From an uncultured Alphaproteobacteria bacterium (GTDB lineage: Bacteria; Pseudomonadota; Alphaproteobacteria; Caulobacterales; Caulobacteraceae), in NCBI GenBank assembly GCA_903860975.1, contig CAIOSI010000038.1, positions 62,001-126,000 on the forward strand: a stretch of DNA of 64,000 nucleotides. Reading direction: 5' to 3'. How positions within the stretch are numbered: position 1 is the stretch's first letter; every line of letters begins with the position of its first letter. Position numbers and translations under genes: made by a program. Of this stretch, positions 41,021 through 50,270 are shown piece by piece. The notes beneath the pieces are model-generated. The model was not told the DNA's origin. It searched no databases and saw nothing but the letters and a program-made list of their open reading frames with translations.

Positions 41021-41550
41021 GCGGCCTTAACCTTGCCGCGGCCAACTTCGATCTTCGGCCTCTGACCCGGGACGACCGCGACGATCTACTTGCCCATCTC
41101 TCGGGCGCCCGGACGGTCGAGCATATGGACATCTAGCCCCTCGTTGACCTCGACGGTGCCGATGCGATCGTTGTCTGGGCAATGGGGCTAGCGAGGTCGG
41201 GTGATGGCGTCAGGTGGGCGATACGCGATCGCGATGGAATTTTTGTTGGCGCCGCTGGCTTTAACTCAGTGGTGCGCGAACGTGGATCGCGGGACGAAGT
41301 GGCCTTCGATGTGGCCTGGGGCTATCGCCGGCAAGGCATCATGGATGAGGTGTTGCCCGCCGTCGCCAAATACGGGTTCGATGTCTTGGACCCGCATCGC
41401 ATCGAGGCCATGGTCACGCCAGGCGATCGGGCGTCAATCGCGTTGCTGGAGCGGCATGGCTTCGTGCAAGAGGCGGTGCTGCGCGACGACGCCTTCTGGA
41501 AAGGCCGCGACTGGGATCAATGCCTTTTTGCGAGGTTGGCGGTCAGCTGA
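41017..41550 (+). pseudogene. GNAT N-acetyltransferase gene (RimJ/RimL type) with in-frame TAG
   Basis: One frame from TTG 41017 to the stop at 41550 would give ~177 residues, interrupted only by TAG at 41134-41136 (VEHMDI, stop, PLVDLDGADAIVVWAMG). Downstream, WGYRRQGIMDEVLPAVAKYG and IALLERHGFVQEAVLRDDAF are the acetyl-CoA-binding and C-terminal GNAT motifs. The TTG overlaps the upstream stop (TTGA), as in intact coupled genes here. Restart at ATG 41182 would give a 122-residue protein lacking the N-terminal substrate-binding helices, probably inactive. Confidence 0.78.
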
Positions 41551-41584
41551 TCCGTGGCGTCGCGCTTGAGGAGGTCGTCCATAT

Positions 41585-42400
41585 CTAATCCTGGGCGGCA
41601 AATCCCAGGACGTCGCGCATGGTGTAATGCCCTGGCGGGCGGCCCGCGACCCAGCGCGCCGCAACGATAGCGCCTTGGGCGAATAAACCCCGGTCTTGCG
41701 CGGAGTGCGAGAGGGTCAAGCTTTCATTCTCGGCGATGAATGACACGCTGTGATCGCCCACGATCCCACCGCCGCGCATGACGGAGAAACCAATCTCGCC
41801 TGACGGGCGCGCACCCGTGATGCCGTCGCGGCCCCGCTTAGCGACATCCGATAGGGTGACGCCTCGCCCCCGGGCCGCGGCTTCGCCTAACATCAGTGCC
41901 GCGCCAGAGGGCGCATCGACCTTACGGCGGTGGTGGGCTTCGAAGACCTCGATATCAAAGGTCTCGGGCCCGAGTTGACGCGCGGCCTGCTCTACAAAAC
42001 CCAGCAGCATGTTCAAACCCAGTGAGAAGTTACCAGCGCGCACGATGGGGACCTTCTCTGCGGCCTTTACGATCGCTGCGACCTGGGCCTCATCGAAGCC
42101 CGTCGCGCCGACCAGTAAGATCGGGCCGCCCCGAGTTGCGCAGGTGTTCGCCAAGTCGACCGAGGCGGCAGCCGTCGTGAAGTCGATGACGACGTCGGCA
42201 AGTGCGAGCGCGGTGTCCTGGTCAGTGAGGCCCTCGCCGATCAGGTCAGGACGATCAAAGCGCGCCACGAGCATCATTCCCGCATCGGCCTCGACCGCCG
42301 CGGCCATAGCTTGTCCCATCCGGCCTAGGGCGCCGGCGACGGCGATCTTTATTGGAGCGACCGTGTTTTGGGCGTCGTGCTGAGTATTGGGCAGCGGCAT
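41585..42400 (-). CDS. dapB: 4-hydroxy-tetrahydrodipicolinate reductase
   Basis: The second committed enzyme of lysine/diaminopimelate synthesis. The nucleotide-binding [14 protein letters not shown] (slightly varied from GxxGRMG), the catalytic [16 protein letters not shown] and the C-terminal [20 protein letters not shown] are all intact. ATG 42400 gives 271 residues; a GTG directly before it is a possible alternative. Residues 1-17 are a non-conserved extension. Confidence 0.95.
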   Translation of the reverse strand: MPLPNTQHDAQNTVAPIKIAVAGALGRMGQAMAAAVEADAGMMLVARFDRPDLIGEGLTDQDTALALADVVIDFTTAAASVDLANTCATRGGPILLVGATGFDEAQVAAIVKAAEKVPIVRAGNFSLGLNMLLGFVEQAARQLGPETFDIEVFEAHHRRKVDAPSGAALMLGEAAARGRGVTLSDVAKRGRDGITGARPSGEIGFSVMRGGGIVGDHSVSFIAENESLTLSHSAQDRGLFAQGAIVAARWVAGRPPGHYTMRDVLGFAAQD

Positions 42401-42629
42401 CACTCCGGCGGTCGGCCAAGGGGAGTTGTTACTCTCCCAAGCCCGCAGGCCGGGTCAAGCCGGGTTAGACGGCAACGGTCTCCTGCTGGCGATCCCAGGG
42501 CGTGTTCTGGGCGCTGAAATGGACGCTCATCTGTTTTTCAACGCAAGCAGGCGCGCGCCTGCCATATCGTCTGCAGCCTCTGATGGTGGGCTGAGGACTT
42601 CGACATGGCCATTCGCGACAGGGTTCGAT
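42401..42629 (-). other. dapB upstream region
   Basis: No clear gene in 229 bases. On the minus strand TTGACC at 42453-42458 is a possible -35 for dapB, and GGGAG/CTCCC (42421-42425, 42434-42438) forms a small hairpin near the expected transcript start. A 21-codon minus-strand frame at 42465-42530 is noted separately. Confidence 0.3.
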
Positions 42630-42953
42630 TCAAGGCCGTTCCCTCTCTTCTACGTCGGTGCGCCCAACCTCGGTCTTCACGGCGTCCCGGGCCGTATTCC
42701 AAAGCGAATCTAGCCAGGCTCGGGCGCGCTCCAGCCCCCTGAGGTCAATCTGATAGACGCGGTGTGCGCCGTCGGGCCGATCGGTCACCAATCCAGCCGC
42801 CTTCAGCACCTTCAGATGCTGCGAAACCGCCGGGCGGCTAACCGGCAGTCCTTGGGCGATAACGCCCACCGCAAGTGGTCCGTCCGCGAGGCGCTCGAAC
42901 ACCGCACGCCGCGTGGGGTCAGAAAGAGCGGCGAAGACCGAATCGTCAGTCAT
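42630..42953 (-). CDS. ArsR-family winged-helix regulator
   Basis: A 107-residue winged-helix protein: VFAALSDPTRRAVFERLADG, the recognition helix VSRPAVSQHLKVLKAAGLV and the wing RPDGAHRVYQIDLRG. No metal-binding ELCVCDL-type cysteines are present, so it belongs to the SdpR-like subgroup usually paired with an SRPBCC/Aha1-domain gene. No such partner follows here. ATG 42953 is used. A 6-1-6 palindrome overlaps its start region, suggesting self-repression. Confidence 0.88.
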   Translation of the reverse strand: MTDDSVFAALSDPTRRAVFERLADGPLAVGVIAQGLPVSRPAVSQHLKVLKAAGLVTDRPDGAHRVYQIDLRGLERARAWLDSLWNTARDAVKTEVGRTDVEERERP

Positions 42954-42954
42954 C

Positions 42955-42967
42955 ACTTACCGTAAGT
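42955..42967. promoter_or_regulatory. Inverted repeat at the ArsR gene start, candidate autoregulatory operator
   Basis: ACTTAC-C-GTAAGT is a perfect 6-1-6 palindrome ending two bases before the ATG at 42953. A further half-site, GCTTAC, lies at 42972-42977. ArsR-type repressors commonly bind such repeats over their own promoter. Confidence 0.5.
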
Positions 42968-43094
42968 ATTGGCTTACAAATCTGTCAAATGATCTCTGAG
43001 CCGACCAAGGTGTCGAGCAAGGTTGTTTCGACTGCCAGTGCTCTGTAGGCTCATAATCTAACCGCAACCGATGCCTTAAGGACCCGCCGCCGCT

Positions 43095-45386
43095 ATGAGC
43101 GACGCCGAGAAACGCACCTTTACTGACGAAGAAGCCCTCAATTTTCACCGGTATCCAACGCCGGGGAAGATCGCGATCGCGGCGACAAAGCCGATGGCGA
43201 CGCAGCGGGACCTCAGTCTTGCCTATTCGCCCGGTGTCGCCGTGCCCGTCCTGGCGATCGCCGAAAACCCTGACGCGGCCTACGAGTATACGTCCAAAGG
43301 CAACCTCGTCGCCGTGATTTCCAATGGCACCGCGATCCTTGGTCTCGGCAATCTCGGTGCACTGGCGTCCAAGCCGGTCATGGAAGGCAAGGGCGTGCTC
43401 TTCAAGCGCTTTGCCGACGTTGATGCGATTGACATCGAAGTCTCGGCCACGGATCCAGACGAGATCATCACGGTCGTCAAGAACATCGGCGTGACGTTCG
43501 GTGGTATCAATCTTGAGGACATAAAAAGCCCGGAATGCTTCCGGATCGAGACCGAGCTTCAGGAGCTGCTCGATATCCCGGTTTTCCACGACGACCAGCA
43601 CGGCACGGCGATCATCTGCGCCGCCGGGCTGATCAACGCTTGCCACATCACGGGTCGAGATATTGCGAATGTAAAGGTGGTGCTGAACGGCCCGGGCGCT
43701 GCGGGTATCGCCACGCTCGAGTTGATCAAGGCCATGGGCGTGCGGCCCGACAATGTCATCGCGGTCGATCGAAAGGGCGTGCTCTGGCGCGGCCGGACCC
43801 AAGACATGAACCAGTGGAAGTCAGCGCATGCCGTCGACACGCCCCACCGGACGCTGGCCGAAGCGCTGAAGGGCGCTGACGTGTTCGTGGGTCTGTCGGT
43901 CAAAGGTGCGCTGACGCCTGAGCTGGTGGACACCATGGCCGACCAGCCGATTATCTTTGCGATGGCCAATCCCGATCCGGAGATCACGCCGGAGGAGGTT
44001 CTGTCCGTCCGTCCTGACGCCATCGTCGCCACCGGTCGGTCCGACTATCCGAACCAAGTCAACAATGTGCTGGGCTTCCCCTACATCTTCCGAGGTGCCC
44101 TCGACGTTCGCGCTCGTCGGGTGAACATGGAAATGAAGATCGCCTGCGCCAATGCCTTGGCCATGCTGGCGCGGGAGGACGTCCCTGATGAAGTCGCCGC
44201 GGCCTATCACGGCTTGCAGCTGAAATTCGGTCCCCAATACATCATCCCGACGCCCTTCGATCCGCGCCTGCTCGCCTACATCCCGCCGTTCGTGGCTCAG
44301 TCGGCGATGGACACCGGCGTCGCGCGCAGGCCGATCGAGGACATGGATGCCTACCGTGCGTCGTTGGCTCAAAGGCTCGATCCAACGGCCGCCTTCTTGC
44401 AAAAGCTGCAAGGCGCAGTGCTGTCAGCGCCGAAGAAACGGATTATTTTCACCGAGGGCGAGGAACCCAGCGTTATACGCGCCGCCTATGCCTTCCAGGC
44501 CGCAGGCCTTGGCAAGGCCATCCTGATCGGGCGCGAGGAGCTGGTGCAGGAGAACATGATCGCCGTTGGCCTCGACCCGGCCGAGGCGAATCTGCAGATT
44601 CTCAATGCGCGGCTGTCTGATCGAAATACGATCTACGTGGATTATCTCTACGAGCGACTTCAGCGGATCGGCTATCTGCGCCGCGACGTGCAGCGTTTGA
44701 TCAACCAGGATCGAAACGCCTTCGGCGCTTCGATGGTCGCTCTGGGCGACGCCGACGGCATGGTCACCGGCGTGACGAGAGCCTTCGACCAGGTGTTGGA
44801 AGAGGTGCTGCAGGTCGTCGATCCTGCGCCTGGCGGCCGGATCATCGGCATGAGCGTGGTCTTAGCCAAGGGGCGCACGCTTTTCATCGCTGACACCTCG
44901 ATCACGGAGATGCCCGAGGCCGAGGACCTGGTGGAGATCGCACGCGAGGCCGCCCGCGCCGTGCGAATTCTGGGTTACGAACCCCGCGTGGCCTTCATGA
45001 GCTACTCGACCTTTGGTAATCCCATGGGGCTGCGCTCTGAAAAGGTGCGCGAAGCGGTCTCCCTCCTCGATGAGATCGACGGGGTCGACTTCGAATATGA
45101 AGGCGAGATGCCGCCAGAACTGGCCCTGGAACCAGAAGCGCGCGGCAACTACCCGTTCATGCGCCTCACGGGGCCCGCCAATGTCCTGATTATGCCAGCC
45201 GTGCACTCCGCGGCGATCTCCACCCAGCTGATCCAGTCATTGGGCGGCGCCACCGTGATCGGCCCGATTTTACTTGGCCTAGACCGCGCCGTGCAGATCT
45301 GCCCACTCTCGGCCTCAGTCTCGAAGATCCTGCAGATGGCCACCGTCTGCGCCTATGAGCGCCAGCTGACGGAGCCCGAGAGCTAA
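43095..45386 (+). CDS. maeB: NADP-dependent malic enzyme with phosphotransacetylase-like domain
   Basis: At 763 residues this is the large MaeB form. The malic N-terminal domain (~20-150, SLAYSPGVAVPVLAIAENP) and the NAD(P)-binding domain (~160-390, VLNGPGAAGIATLELIKAMG) are fused to a C-terminal phosphate acetyltransferase-like domain (~425-755). It decarboxylates malate to pyruvate, giving NADPH; the fused domain regulates the enzyme, for example by acetyl-CoA, and is not itself an acetyltransferase in studied cases. It is divergent from the ArsR gene. Confidence 0.95.
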   Translation: MSDAEKRTFTDEEALNFHRYPTPGKIAIAATKPMATQRDLSLAYSPGVAVPVLAIAENPDAAYEYTSKGNLVAVISNGTAILGLGNLGALASKPVMEGKGVLFKRFADVDAIDIEVSATDPDEIITVVKNIGVTFGGINLEDIKSPECFRIETELQELLDIPVFHDDQHGTAIICAAGLINACHITGRDIANVKVVLNGPGAAGIATLELIKAMGVRPDNVIAVDRKGVLWRGRTQDMNQWKSAHAVDTPHRTLAEALKGADVFVGLSVKGALTPELVDTMADQPIIFAMANPDPEITPEEVLSVRPDAIVATGRSDYPNQVNNVLGFPYIFRGALDVRARRVNMEMKIACANALAMLAREDVPDEVAAAYHGLQLKFGPQYIIPTPFDPRLLAYIPPFVAQSAMDTGVARRPIEDMDAYRASLAQRLDPTAAFLQKLQGAVLSAPKKRIIFTEGEEPSVIRAAYAFQAAGLGKAILIGREELVQENMIAVGLDPAEANLQILNARLSDRNTIYVDYLYERLQRIGYLRRDVQRLINQDRNAFGASMVALGDADGMVTGVTRAFDQVLEEVLQVVDPAPGGRIIGMSVVLAKGRTLFIADTSITEMPEAEDLVEIAREAARAVRILGYEPRVAFMSYSTFGNPMGLRSEKVREAVSLLDEIDGVDFEYEGEMPPELALEPEARGNYPFMRLTGPANVLIMPAVHSAAISTQLIQSLGGATVIGPILLGLDRAVQICPLSASVSKILQMATVCAYERQLTEPES

Positions 45387-45516
45387 CAACCCAAATGCGA
45401 GTCTGCGGCAAGGCTTGGCTAAGACGTTGGTTTGTAGATCCAGACTGCTGTTAACCTGGCTTTCGGGATGACCCTGAAGTTTGCTATGGGGCGCGCCCCG
45501 TCTAGGAGCGCGTCTC

Positions 45517-46827
45517 GTGACCTCCGTCCGCAGTCTCGGCATCGATTTCGGCACGACAAATACCGTCGTGGCGCTCGCCGACGCGGACGGGCCTGCGCAG
45601 TTGGTCAAATTCCCTGCGCCGCAAGGCGAGGTTTTCGCCGTTCGCAGCTGCCTGTCCTTCCACGCCGGCGATAAGCCAACGGAACGGCACATAGCTGCCG
45701 GCCCTTGGGCCATCGAGGCCTATGTGGAAGACCCTACCGAAACGCGCTTTATCCAGTCCTTCAAAACGTTCGCAGCGTCGGAAAGCTTTAGTGAGACGAC
45801 GATCTTGAACCGACGCTATCGGTTCGAGGACCTGCTTTCGACTTTCCTACTGAAATTGCGCCTCTACGCCGACGCTGCAATGGCGGAGCTGCCAACACGT
45901 GTGATCGTTGGCCGACCCGTCACGTTCGCTGGTGGGGCGCCAAGCGACGCCTTAGCGTTGTCACGCTACGAGGTCGCCTTCCAGCGGATGGGCTTTTCCG
46001 AAATCCTTTATGCCTACGAACCCGTCGGCGCGGCCTTCTTCTTCGCTCGCGAATTGGATCATGACGCCACAGTTTTGGTCGGCGACTTCGGCGGCGGCAC
46101 CTCGGACTTCTCGATCATTCGTTTCGAGCGCCATGCCGGCGAGATTCGCGCCATATCATTGGGCCGCTCGGGCGTCGGTGTAGCCGGCGACGCATTCGAC
46201 TACCGCATCATCGACAATCTGGTCTCGCCAGCCTTGGGAAAGGGGTCGAGCTACACGAGCTTTGGAAAGACCCTGCCAATCCCCAACCGGTACTATTCGG
46301 CCTTCGCCCGCTGGGACCAGCTTGCCCTTATGCGCGCCAGTCGCGACATGCGAGAGATCCGAGCCCTGGTTCGTGAAGCCGTCGAGCCAGAGAAGATCGA
46401 GCGGCTGGTGGAAACTCTCGATGAAAATTATGGCTACCAGCTCTATCGGTCGGTCTCGCGGTTGAAGGAGGCGCTGTCGGCGGATGACGCGGCGGAGTTT
46501 CGCTTCGACGCCGGATCGATCTCGTTGCAAGGCGGCGTAAGGCGCGGGACCTTTGAGGCCTGGATCGCCCCGGAGCTCAGGCTGATCGAGACGGCGGTGG
46601 ACCAAGCTTTGGCCAACGCCAACCTTACCCCTGACGGTGTTGACCGCATCTTCCTGACCGGCGGCTCATCGTTGGTGCCGGCCGTGCGCGCCCTATTCCA
46701 CCACCGCTTCGAGTCTTCTAAAATCGCCACCGGAGCTGAATTGGAGTCCATCGCCTCCGGGCTGGCGCTGATGGGCCGCGAGCGCGATCTTTCCCGCTGG
46801 ACGACCCGCAGCGGCACCCCGCCTTGA
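45517..46827 (+). CDS. Hsp70-family protein (YegD-like)
   Basis: Only the actin-like ATPase part is present (436 residues; DnaK is ~640): phosphate-1 loop LGIDFGTTNTVVALA, phosphate-2 VLVGDFGGGTSDFSIIRF and adenosine motif IFLTGGSSLVPAV. There is no substrate-binding domain, so it is YegD-like and not a standard chaperone. GTG 45517 is chosen, with AGGAG 8 bases upstream. Its stop overlaps the TTG start of the DUF1697 gene. Client unknown. Confidence 0.88.
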   Translation: MTSVRSLGIDFGTTNTVVALADADGPAQLVKFPAPQGEVFAVRSCLSFHAGDKPTERHIAAGPWAIEAYVEDPTETRFIQSFKTFAASESFSETTILNRRYRFEDLLSTFLLKLRLYADAAMAELPTRVIVGRPVTFAGGAPSDALALSRYEVAFQRMGFSEILYAYEPVGAAFFFARELDHDATVLVGDFGGGTSDFSIIRFERHAGEIRAISLGRSGVGVAGDAFDYRIIDNLVSPALGKGSSYTSFGKTLPIPNRYYSAFARWDQLALMRASRDMREIRALVREAVEPEKIERLVETLDENYGYQLYRSVSRLKEALSADDAAEFRFDAGSISLQGGVRRGTFEAWIAPELRLIETAVDQALANANLTPDGVDRIFLTGGSSLVPAVRALFHHRFESSKIATGAELESIASGLALMGRERDLSRWTTRSGTPP

Positions 46828-47337
46828 CCGCCTTCATCGCCCTCCTGCGCGCCATCAACGTCGGGGGTACGGGCAAACTTCAGATGCGCGAGTTGAAGGC
46901 GATGTGCGAGGCTGCCGGGCATGGCCGGGCCCAGACCTACATAGCCAGCGGCAAATGTGGTGTTTCAGAGCGCCTGGTCTGAGGCGGCCGTGAAGGCTGA
47001 TCTGGAAGCGCGGCTTGCCGATTATGCCGGCACGCCGGTGGGGGTGGTTGTTCGCACATCAAAGGAAATGGCAGCGGTACGCGATGCAAATCCCTTCCCC
47101 GATGCGCCCCTAAACCAGACGGTTGTGATCTACCGTGATGGGGCGCCGCCTGCCGACACACTCGACAAAGCCGTGGGACGCCAAAACAAACAGATGCGGC
47201 CCGGGTTGCGGGAAATCTACGTCGTCTATGACAACGGCATGGGAACCTCTAAGCTCCGCATTCCCGCGGCCAAGGCTGGTACAGCGCGCAATCTCAACAC
47301 TGTCGCCAAGCTCGCCGCCGTGGTCGAAACGCTTTAG
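46824..47337 (+). pseudogene. DUF1697 family gene with one-base frameshift
   Basis: The N-terminal frame from TTG 46824 (TAFIALLRAINVGGTGKLQM through TYIASG) continues in the next frame from ~46956 (VVFQSAWSEAAVKADLEARL to the stop at 47337). Dropping one A from AAA at 46953-46955 restores the family motif SGNVVFQS and an intact ~170-residue protein. DUF1697 is of unknown function. The TTG overlaps the upstream Hsp70-like stop. True mutation and sequence error cannot be separated here. Confidence 0.8.
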
Positions 47338-47368
47338 GTCGCCATGCCTGCGATGTTGGGACCGAAGA

Positions 47369-50188
47369 TCATTTCCTGAGCGTCGGCGAGTCCAGATCGA
47401 GCTGGTCGACCGCGATGACCTCGAGGTCAGGCCGTTTGGCCTTCAGCGCCGCAGCGAAGGTTTTGGCGTCGCCCGCGACGATGACGCTAGCCTGGGTCGG
47501 ATCCATAATGCGCCTGGAAAAGGCCTGCACCTGAGCTGGGCTGACGGCTTCGACACGTGCTGTGTAGCGGGTGATTTCATCCAGCGGCACCTCATAGATG
47601 GCCAGGTTGCCTAGGATGCCGGCCAAGCCGTTCGTCGTCTCCAGGCGTCTGCCATAGCTGCCCACGAGGTTGGATTTGCGTGCGGTCAGCTCATCGGCGC
47701 TGGCGGGGGACGCGCCCATCGACGTCATCTGCTCGCCGATCAGGTCCAAAACTTGTTGCGCGGTTTCATTCTTGGTCTGGGCAGCGGCGCGGAAGGAGCC
47801 GGTGGAGCGGTTGGCGCTGAGGTTTGATGAGGCACCGTAGGAGAGACCGCGTTTGACCCGGATCTCGAGGTTTAGCCGGGAGGAATAGCCGCCACCCAAG
47901 AGCGAATTGGCGACAATGCCGGGATAGTAGTCTGGATCATTTCGGGCGATCCCAACCTTGGCGAGATTCACGGCGGCCTGACCGGTCCCTGGCAGATCGA
48001 TGACCACTGCTCTCGGCTTGCCCTGAGGGGTGATCAACGGGATCTCGGGCAGCGGCGTCGCGGGCTTGGACCAGCCGCCGAACGCCGTTTTCGCCAAGGC
48101 GAAGCCCTGCTCGGCGGTGATGTCGCCGGTCAGCACCAGGATGGCGTTGTCGGGTCGGAACCAGGCTTTGTGCATGACGGCCAGGTCGTCAGGTTTGAGG
48201 CGCGCGATCGAAGCTGGCGTACCGCTTGCGACGTGACCGAAGCGGGTGCCGGCGAAGACGATTGGAGCGGCCGCATAGGCCGAAACCTGGCCCGGTTCCT
48301 GATAGCCGACACGCAAGCTATCCAGACTTTGGGCCCGCTGACGCTCCAGCTCATCGGCGGCGAAGGCCGGGTTGCGGACCACGTCGGCCATAATCGCCGC
48401 CGCGGCGTCGAGCTTGTCGGGCATGACGTTCAGCGTGACGGATGCCGACTCCAGGCCCGCGCCGGATTCCAGCACGGCGCCGAGCGCCTCGATCTGGCGG
48501 GCGATGTCGCGGGCCGAGCGCGTCTTGGTCCCCTGCGTGAGCATGTCGGCCGTCATGCTGGCGGCGCCTGACAACCCCTTTGGATCTGCCCAACCGCCGG
48601 TCTTGATCGTTAAACTGGCGGTGACCAACGGCAGGCTGGAAGAGTGCGCAACGATGACACGCAGACCGTTGGCCAATGTCTGCTCTGAGGGCTTCGGCAG
48701 AACGGGGGCAACCGGCGAGCCCACCTGGGGCAGGACCTGGCGCTGGCCCTCGGGAGACAGGACGAAGACTGGGCCGGTATAGGTCGTAACGAGCTTCTGT
48801 GGAGCGGCCGGCGGGGGCGCAGCCTCGCCTTTTGGCCGAGCGCTTTCGGGCCGGTAACGGACCGTCATCCGACGTTGCGGATCTAGGTATTTCTTCGCCA
48901 CCCGCTGCACATCGCCGGCAGTAACCGCCTGCAGGTCGGCGAGTTCGCTGTTCGCTTTGGCCGCGTTTCCGTCGATCCGCAGCGCGTAACCCAAGGCAAA
49001 CCCGCGACCGTCGATGGTCTCGCGCTCCCGCAACTTGCCGGCGACCAGCTGGTTTTTGGCGGTTTCCAGTTCTGCCTGCGTCGGGGGTGCGTCGCGCAGG
49101 CGCTGGACTTGGGCCAGCAAGGCCGCCTCGCCTTCGGCGATGGTGTGGCCAGAGGCAAGGATGGCTCCAACCGCGAAATTGCCCGGCTGTGCCGGTAGAT
49201 CGGCATTGGAGTAGATCTCGGCGGCGATCTGCTTGTCGTAGACCAAGCTGTCATAGAGCCTCGAAGACTTCCCGCCCGACAAGATCGAATCGAGCATCTT
49301 CAGCGCAGGCGCGTCTGGATCTGAGGCCTTTACGCCGAGCCAGGTGATCACCACGGCTGGCAGTGGCACATTGGGCCCATAGCCCTCATAGACGCCAGAC
49401 TTGGTGCGCGCAGGCTCCACCGCAGTCACCCGCTTGATCGGCTGAATCGGGTTCTTCAACGGGGCCATGTACTTGTCTATCCAGGCGTTCAGCTGCGCCT
49501 CATCGAAATTGCCAACCACGATCAGGGCGGCGTTGTCTGGCCGGTAGTAGGCCTCATGGAACGCGCGCACGTCGTCGATGGTGGCCGCATCTAACTCCTC
49601 GATCGAGCCGATGCCGGGCCGGTGATAGGGGTGGGTTTGGTAGGTCGCCTGAGGCAAATACAGTGAAAACAGCCGGCCGTAGGGCGAGGCCAACACCCTC
49701 TGGCGCAGCTCCTCCTTGACGACGTCTCGCTCGGATTTGAAGTTCGCCTCATCGATGACCAGCGACCCCATTCGCTCGCCTTCAGCCCAGATCAACCGCT
49801 CCAGATGGCTGGCCGGAACGACCTCGTAGTAGTTGGTGTAGTCGTCAGCGGTGGAGGCGTTGTTCACCCCGCCGACATCCTCTGTGAGGCGGTCGAAGCT
49901 CTCGGCTGGCAGGTCCTTTGTGGCCTTGAACATCATATGTTCGAAGAGGTGAGCAAAGCCCGAGCGTCCGACGGGATCATCCTTCGAACCAACGCCGTAC
50001 CAGATCTGTACTGTGACATTGGGGGTCGAGCGATCAGGTGAGGCGTAGACCTGTAGCCCATTGGCTAAGGTACGTTGCTTGTAGATGATCGGCGGCACTT
50101 TGCCGGGCGCGATCGGCGCTGCTGCGACCGGCGCGGCAAGAGCCAGAAAGCAAGTGACTGTCAGAATACGAAAGGATTGGCAGATCAT
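47369..50188 (-). CDS. M16-family zinc peptidase, double-domain, exported
   Basis: A 939-residue protein with signal peptide (ILTVTCFLALAAPVAAA) and two M16 halves. The first half has the inverted zinc motif HLFEHMMF (HxxEH at ~79-83). The second, from about residue 500, has GAASMTADML in that position, so it is the inactive partner domain that closes the clamshell chamber. It would degrade or process peptides in the periplasm. An AAPPPAAP-type linker joins the halves at ~455-470. Confidence 0.93.
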   Translation of the reverse strand: MICQSFRILTVTCFLALAAPVAAAPIAPGKVPPIIYKQRTLANGLQVYASPDRSTPNVTVQIWYGVGSKDDPVGRSGFAHLFEHMMFKATKDLPAESFDRLTEDVGGVNNASTADDYTNYYEVVPASHLERLIWAEGERMGSLVIDEANFKSERDVVKEELRQRVLASPYGRLFSLYLPQATYQTHPYHRPGIGSIEELDAATIDDVRAFHEAYYRPDNAALIVVGNFDEAQLNAWIDKYMAPLKNPIQPIKRVTAVEPARTKSGVYEGYGPNVPLPAVVITWLGVKASDPDAPALKMLDSILSGGKSSRLYDSLVYDKQIAAEIYSNADLPAQPGNFAVGAILASGHTIAEGEAALLAQVQRLRDAPPTQAELETAKNQLVAGKLRERETIDGRGFALGYALRIDGNAAKANSELADLQAVTAGDVQRVAKKYLDPQRRMTVRYRPESARPKGEAAPPPAAPQKLVTTYTGPVFVLSPEGQRQVLPQVGSPVAPVLPKPSEQTLANGLRVIVAHSSSLPLVTASLTIKTGGWADPKGLSGAASMTADMLTQGTKTRSARDIARQIEALGAVLESGAGLESASVTLNVMPDKLDAAAAIMADVVRNPAFAADELERQRAQSLDSLRVGYQEPGQVSAYAAAPIVFAGTRFGHVASGTPASIARLKPDDLAVMHKAWFRPDNAILVLTGDITAEQGFALAKTAFGGWSKPATPLPEIPLITPQGKPRAVVIDLPGTGQAAVNLAKVGIARNDPDYYPGIVANSLLGGGYSSRLNLEIRVKRGLSYGASSNLSANRSTGSFRAAAQTKNETAQQVLDLIGEQMTSMGASPASADELTARKSNLVGSYGRRLETTNGLAGILGNLAIYEVPLDEITRYTARVEAVSPAQVQAFSRRIMDPTQASVIVAGDAKTFAAALKAKRPDLEVIAVDQLDLDSPTLRK

Positions 50189-50270
50189 GGCGTTTCCAAG
50201 GATCGCTGGAGGCGTGAGTTCCGTAACGCCGCCGGAGGCGGCCAGGATGCTTGCGGCTTCGTCCTGCCGA

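Noticed and set aside
45488..45499. GGGGCGCGCCCC palindrome before the Hsp70-like gene
   Set aside because: A 12-bp all-GC palindrome is not surprising in this composition and has no further supporting context.
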